Assembly: GCA_963709505.1 (NCBI GenBank)
Contig: CAVPXC010000026.1
Span: 86,848 to 150,847, forward strand
Source of the DNA: CAVPXC01 sp963709505
GTDB taxonomy: Bacteria > Chloroflexota > Anaerolineae > JAAEKA01
DNA length: 64,000 nt
Reading direction: 5' to 3'
Part shown: positions 61,527 to 64,000 of the stretch, in pieces
How positions within the stretch are numbered: position 1 is the stretch's first letter
Layout: every line of letters starts with the position of its first letter
Position numbers and translations under genes: made by a program
Notes under the pieces: model-generated
Told to the model about the DNA's origin: nothing
Databases searched by the model: none
Seen by the model: the letters and a program-made list of their open reading frames with translations, nothing else

Positions 61527-63412
61527 GATATCCTCTGTTGCGGAGCATCCACGCCCAGGATTTCGTCGATCGTCTGGCTGATCTCGTTGATGCGGAAAGG
61601 CCGGCCGCGCAGTTTGGGCAGGGAGATCACCGGCTGCATATACGTTGCTTTCAGCAGCATAGCTAGTTGGCCCAGGTTGAGCTCCGGCACGAGCACCTTG
61701 TCGAAGCGGCTCATGATCTCGCCCAGGTTACGCGGGAAGGGGTTCAGGTGACGCAGATGCACGGATGAAACGTTCTTGCCATCGCGCCGCGCTTTCTCCA
61801 CCGCCTGGTGGATAGCGCCAAAAGAGCTACCCCAGCCGACGATCAGCAGCTTGCCACCCTCTTCGTCGCCCAAAACCTCCAGTGGTGGGATGATCTCGGC
61901 CAGCTTGGCCACCTTGGCCGCTCGATCCCTGATCATCTGCTCGTTGTCCTCGGGGGAGTAGGAGACGTTGCCGGTGCCCGGCTGTTTGGCCAGGCCACCG
62001 ATGCGATGCTCCAGGTCGGGTGTGCCTGGTATCGCCCAGGGCCGGCCCATCGTCTCCGGATCGCGGCCATAGGGCAAGAACTCGTGCCCGTTGCCGAACT
62101 CGTCGGCCGTCGGGTGATGCACCTCGATCGGCTCGAAGGTATCGGGATCAGGAAGCAGCCAGGGCTCGGCGCTGTTGGCCAGATAGCCGTCCGACATGAC
62201 AAAGACGGGCGTCATGGCCCGCACGGCCAGCCGGAAGGCCTCGACGGCTGTATGGAAGCAGTCAACCGGCGAATAAGGCGCCAGCACCGGGATCGGGCTC
62301 TCGCCGTTGCGGCCGAACATGGCTTGCAGCAGGTCGCCCTGCTCAGGCTTGGTGGGCAAGCCGGTGCTGGGGCCGCCGCGCTGCACATCCACGATGACCA
62401 TGGGCAGTTCAAGGACGATGGCCAGGTTGATAGCCTCGCTCTTGAGCGCCACGCCAGGGCCGCTGGTGCCGGTGGCGGCGAAGGCGCCGCCGAAAGCCGC
62501 ACCGATAGCCGCACCCATGGCAGCGATCTCGTCCTCGGCCTGGAAGGTGCGCACGTCGAACTGCTTAAGCGACGCCAGGCTGTGCAGAATGTCGCTGGCA
62601 GGGGTGATCGGGTAGGTGCAGTAGACCAGCGGCTTGCCGGCCAGAGTCGCCGCCGTCACCAAGCCGAGCGCCATTGCCTCGTTGCCGGTCACCTTGCGGT
62701 AGTTGCCGGGCGGCAGCTCGGCCACGCGGATCTTGTAGCGAGTCTGGAAGGACTCCGTCGTATCGCCAAAGTGGTAGCCGGCCACCAGAGCTCGGCGGTT
62801 GGCCTCGGCGATCTCCGGCCGCTTAAAGCTCGTCTTGATCCACTCCAATGTATTGTCCAGCGGCCGGTCATACATCCAAAAAGCGAGGCCAAGGGCGAAG
62901 AAGTTGCGCGAACGGTCCGATTCTTTGGTGGACAAGCCCTCAATGCCCTCCACCGAGTGGCGGTTAAGGGTACTGAGCGGAACCCTGTGCAGATGGAAGT
63001 TGCGCAGCGATCCGTCCTCCAGGGAATTCGAGGTGTATTCGGCCTTCTTCAGGTTGGCAGGCGTAAACTCGTCGGTGTTGACGATGATCATGCCGCCCGG
63101 AGCCAAATCGCCCAGGCTGGCCTTGAGCGCCGCCGGGTTCATCGCGACGAGCACCTGCGGCTCATCACCTGGGGTAAAAATATCCTCGCTGGAGAGATGC
63201 ACCTGGAAGCCGCTGACGCCGGCCAGTGTGCCAACGGGCGCGCGAATTTCGGCCGGAAAGTCAGGCATGGTGCTGATGTCGTTGCCGACGATCGCTGCGG
63301 TGTTGGTGAACTGTGTGCCGGTCAGCTGCATCCCGTCGCCGGAGTCGCCCGCAAAGCGGATAACGACATCCTCGATCTCCTCGACGTGCACCGGCTTGAG
63401 AGTCTGTGCCAT
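61523..63412 (-). CDS. korA: 2-oxoacid:ferredoxin oxidoreductase fused gamma-alpha subunit
   Basis: 629 residues. The gamma domain (about 1-190) begins VIRFAGDSGDGMQLTG and has VLVAMNPAALKASLGDLAPGGMIIVNTDE in two pieces. The alpha pyrimidine-binding domain follows with GNEAMALGLVTAATLAGKPLVYCTYPITPASDILH, FQAEDEIAAMGAAIGAAFGG and TGTSGPGVALKSEAINLAIVLELPMVIVDVQRGGPSTGLPTK (each in parts), diagnostic of KorA/PorA. It works with KorB in ferredoxin-linked 2-oxoacid oxidation or reductive carboxylation. AAGGAG precedes the ATG at 63412. It is the first gene of the korAB operon, intact. Confidence 0.94.
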   Translation of the reverse strand: MAQTLKPVHVEEIEDVVIRFAGDSGDGMQLTGTQFTNTAAIVGNDISTMPDFPAEIRAPVGTLAGVSGFQVHLSSEDIFTPGDEPQVLVAMNPAALKASLGDLAPGGMIIVNTDEFTPANLKKAEYTSNSLEDGSLRNFHLHRVPLSTLNRHSVEGIEGLSTKESDRSRNFFALGLAFWMYDRPLDNTLEWIKTSFKRPEIAEANRRALVAGYHFGDTTESFQTRYKIRVAELPPGNYRKVTGNEAMALGLVTAATLAGKPLVYCTYPITPASDILHSLASLKQFDVRTFQAEDEIAAMGAAIGAAFGGAFAATGTSGPGVALKSEAINLAIVLELPMVIVDVQRGGPSTGLPTKPEQGDLLQAMFGRNGESPIPVLAPYSPVDCFHTAVEAFRLAVRAMTPVFVMSDGYLANSAEPWLLPDPDTFEPIEVHHPTADEFGNGHEFLPYGRDPETMGRPWAIPGTPDLEHRIGGLAKQPGTGNVSYSPEDNEQMIRDRAAKVAKLAEIIPPLEVLGDEEGGKLLIVGWGSSFGAIHQAVEKARRDGKNVSSVHLRHLNPFPRNLGEIMSRFDKVLVPELNLGQLAMLLKATYMQPVISLPKLRGRPFRINEISQTIDEILGVDAPQQRIS

Positions 63413-63744
63413 ATGTATTGCTCCTTACGCCGTTGTAAAGGCCGTGAAACTTAGGGAAAAAGTCATCAAGTTCGCAAAGCCTCGTTGTATGTACATGGTA
63501 CAGCGCATTGTCTACGTTGTACGTCTTTCATCCTACATTCTGCCTGCCATGAGCGGTCTTGCTCCCCGCCACCCCAGCGTCAAGCCATCTGAGTTGCATC
63601 TCACCGGCCACTGAGTACAAATCCGGCCATGGGGCCGGCTTCTTGATAACAGGGCTGGCGCACACGGCCAGGTGGAATGGTTAGCATGGTGACGAAGCAA
63701 GTATAACACGCTCCCATTGGCATGTCAAAGCCTCGGCAGGCAAT
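63413..63744. other. Upstream region of korA
   Basis: No protein-like frame. It holds a short hairpin CCGGCC/GGCCGG at 63623-63638 and an alternating GTAC/TACG-rich stretch at 63487-63540. No strong minus-strand promoter was recognised. Confidence 0.45.
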
Positions 63745-63823
63745 GGGTGTATTTCAAGTTGGGGGCAGACCCTTCGGGTTTTCCGCAAACCCGAAGGGTC
63801 TGCCCCCAACTTGAAATACACCC
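63745..63823. repeat. 79-bp perfect palindromic element, copy B
   Basis: Identical over all 79 bases to the copy at 48119-48197, with 37-bp arms and loop TCCGC. It lies 38 bp upstream of the right-edge promoter. Confidence 0.95.
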
Positions 63824-63860
63824 GCAGGCAATTCCCTGACGAGTGCAACAGAAGTGGATA

Positions 63861-63889
63861 TTGACAACCAGCGCAACCTCCTCTACAAT
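63861..63889 (+). promoter_or_regulatory. Near-consensus promoter of the right-edge gene
   Basis: TTGACA (63861-63866), 17-bp spacer, TACAAT (63884-63889). The predicted leader of about 45 nt contains a CCCCG/CGGGG hairpin (63901-63915) and a TAGGAG ribosome-binding site. Confidence 0.85.
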
Positions 63890-63939
63890 CGGCATCGCTG
63901 CCCCGCCTGCCGGGGTCATCTTTTGTCTAGGAGCCTGTT

Positions 63940-64000
63940 GTGTCCTTTCGCCGCAACTTCCCCTTACTTTTCGGTGTCTTCCTGATCGCTGCAAGCACGC
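63940..64000 (+). CDS. Start of an exported protein (cut by window edge)
   Basis: A GTG at 63940, behind TAGGAG, opens a frame giving SFRRNFPLLFGVFLIAAST: a basic start followed by a hydrophobic core, as in a signal peptide. Only about 20 codons are in the window, so the product cannot be named. The promoter and ribosome-binding site make the start credible. Confidence 0.6.
   Translation, partial: MSFRRNFPLLFGVFLIAAST

Noticed and set aside
61808..63454. 548-codon plus-strand reading frame
   Set aside because: Antisense to korA, whose protein is strongly conserved; composition is that of a shadow frame.
1..64000. Insertion sequences, transposases, integrases or prophage genes
   Set aside because: I found no reading frame with a transposase, integrase or phage structural signature on either strand.

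Overview
The window looks like a chromosomal fragment of a Chloroflexota bacterium (Anaerolineae/Caldilineae-like), probably from a metagenome or draft assembly. This is inferred from several traits: GC-rich coding, secreted proteins with Thr/Pro linkers, an isopentenyl phosphate kinase next to a DUF126 protein, a fused membrane/spermidine-synthase-like protein, a serine-palmitoyltransferase-like enzyme, and 2-oxoacid:ferredoxin oxidoreductase. No rRNA is present; one tRNA-Val(TAC) is.

Layout. 0-7 kb (minus strand): envelope/polysaccharide genes, namely a DUF2723 membrane protein (cut by the left edge), a secreted DUF11-like protein ending in LPPTGE, two paralogous secreted glycosidase-like TIM barrels, a GT2 glycosyltransferase and an LPG-synthase-type membrane protein. 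The last three of these form a chain of ATGA start/stop overlaps. 7-15 kb: a lipoprotein sortase, a TGS-uridine-kinase-like protein, a GYD protein, an OmpR-type two-component pair, a HEAT-repeat protein and an SPT-like oxoamine synthase. 15.5-18.3 kb: an MrfA/YprA-like DEAD helicase. 18.6-26 kb: a CDF cation transporter and an oppDFABC peptide importer with a clear promoter and terminator. 26-33 kb: ECF sigma/putative anti-sigma, the spermidine-synthase-like protein, an overlapping DUF2442/DUF4160 pair and a second MrfA-like helicase. 33-37 kb: an M50 protease and the tyrosine-catabolic pair fahA-hmgA. 37.6-46.1 kb: one giant secreted gene with an SdrD-B-like domain, a dockerin-like domain, about forty Asp-rich thrombospondin-type-3 repeats and a long beta-rich tail. 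46-52.6 kb: SRAP protein, DegV, tRNA-Val, selA, DUF126 (putative phosphomevalonate dehydratase small subunit), isopentenyl phosphate kinase and an RseP-like protease. 52.8-60.3 kb: zinc-ribbon/LysM, HEAT, AEC transporter, TPR, FecR-like and ArnT-like proteins. 60.4-63.4 kb: korBA. A new gene begins at the right edge behind a near-consensus promoter.

Two features run through the whole window. First, short repeats are abundant. Heptamer arrays (families such as GTGTCAG, RGTNGCA, TGAGTGC) are usually arranged as inverted arms between genes, and some lie in frame inside genes. There are also several palindromic elements, including one 79-bp palindrome present twice with identical sequence. Second, roughly thirty single-base frameshifts and one in-frame TGA interrupt otherwise well conserved genes, concentrated in oppABC and the giant gene. 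Most look like sequence or assembly errors rather than decay, because homology continues on both sides of each break. Genes interrupted this way are annotated as single CDS features, with the breaks listed.
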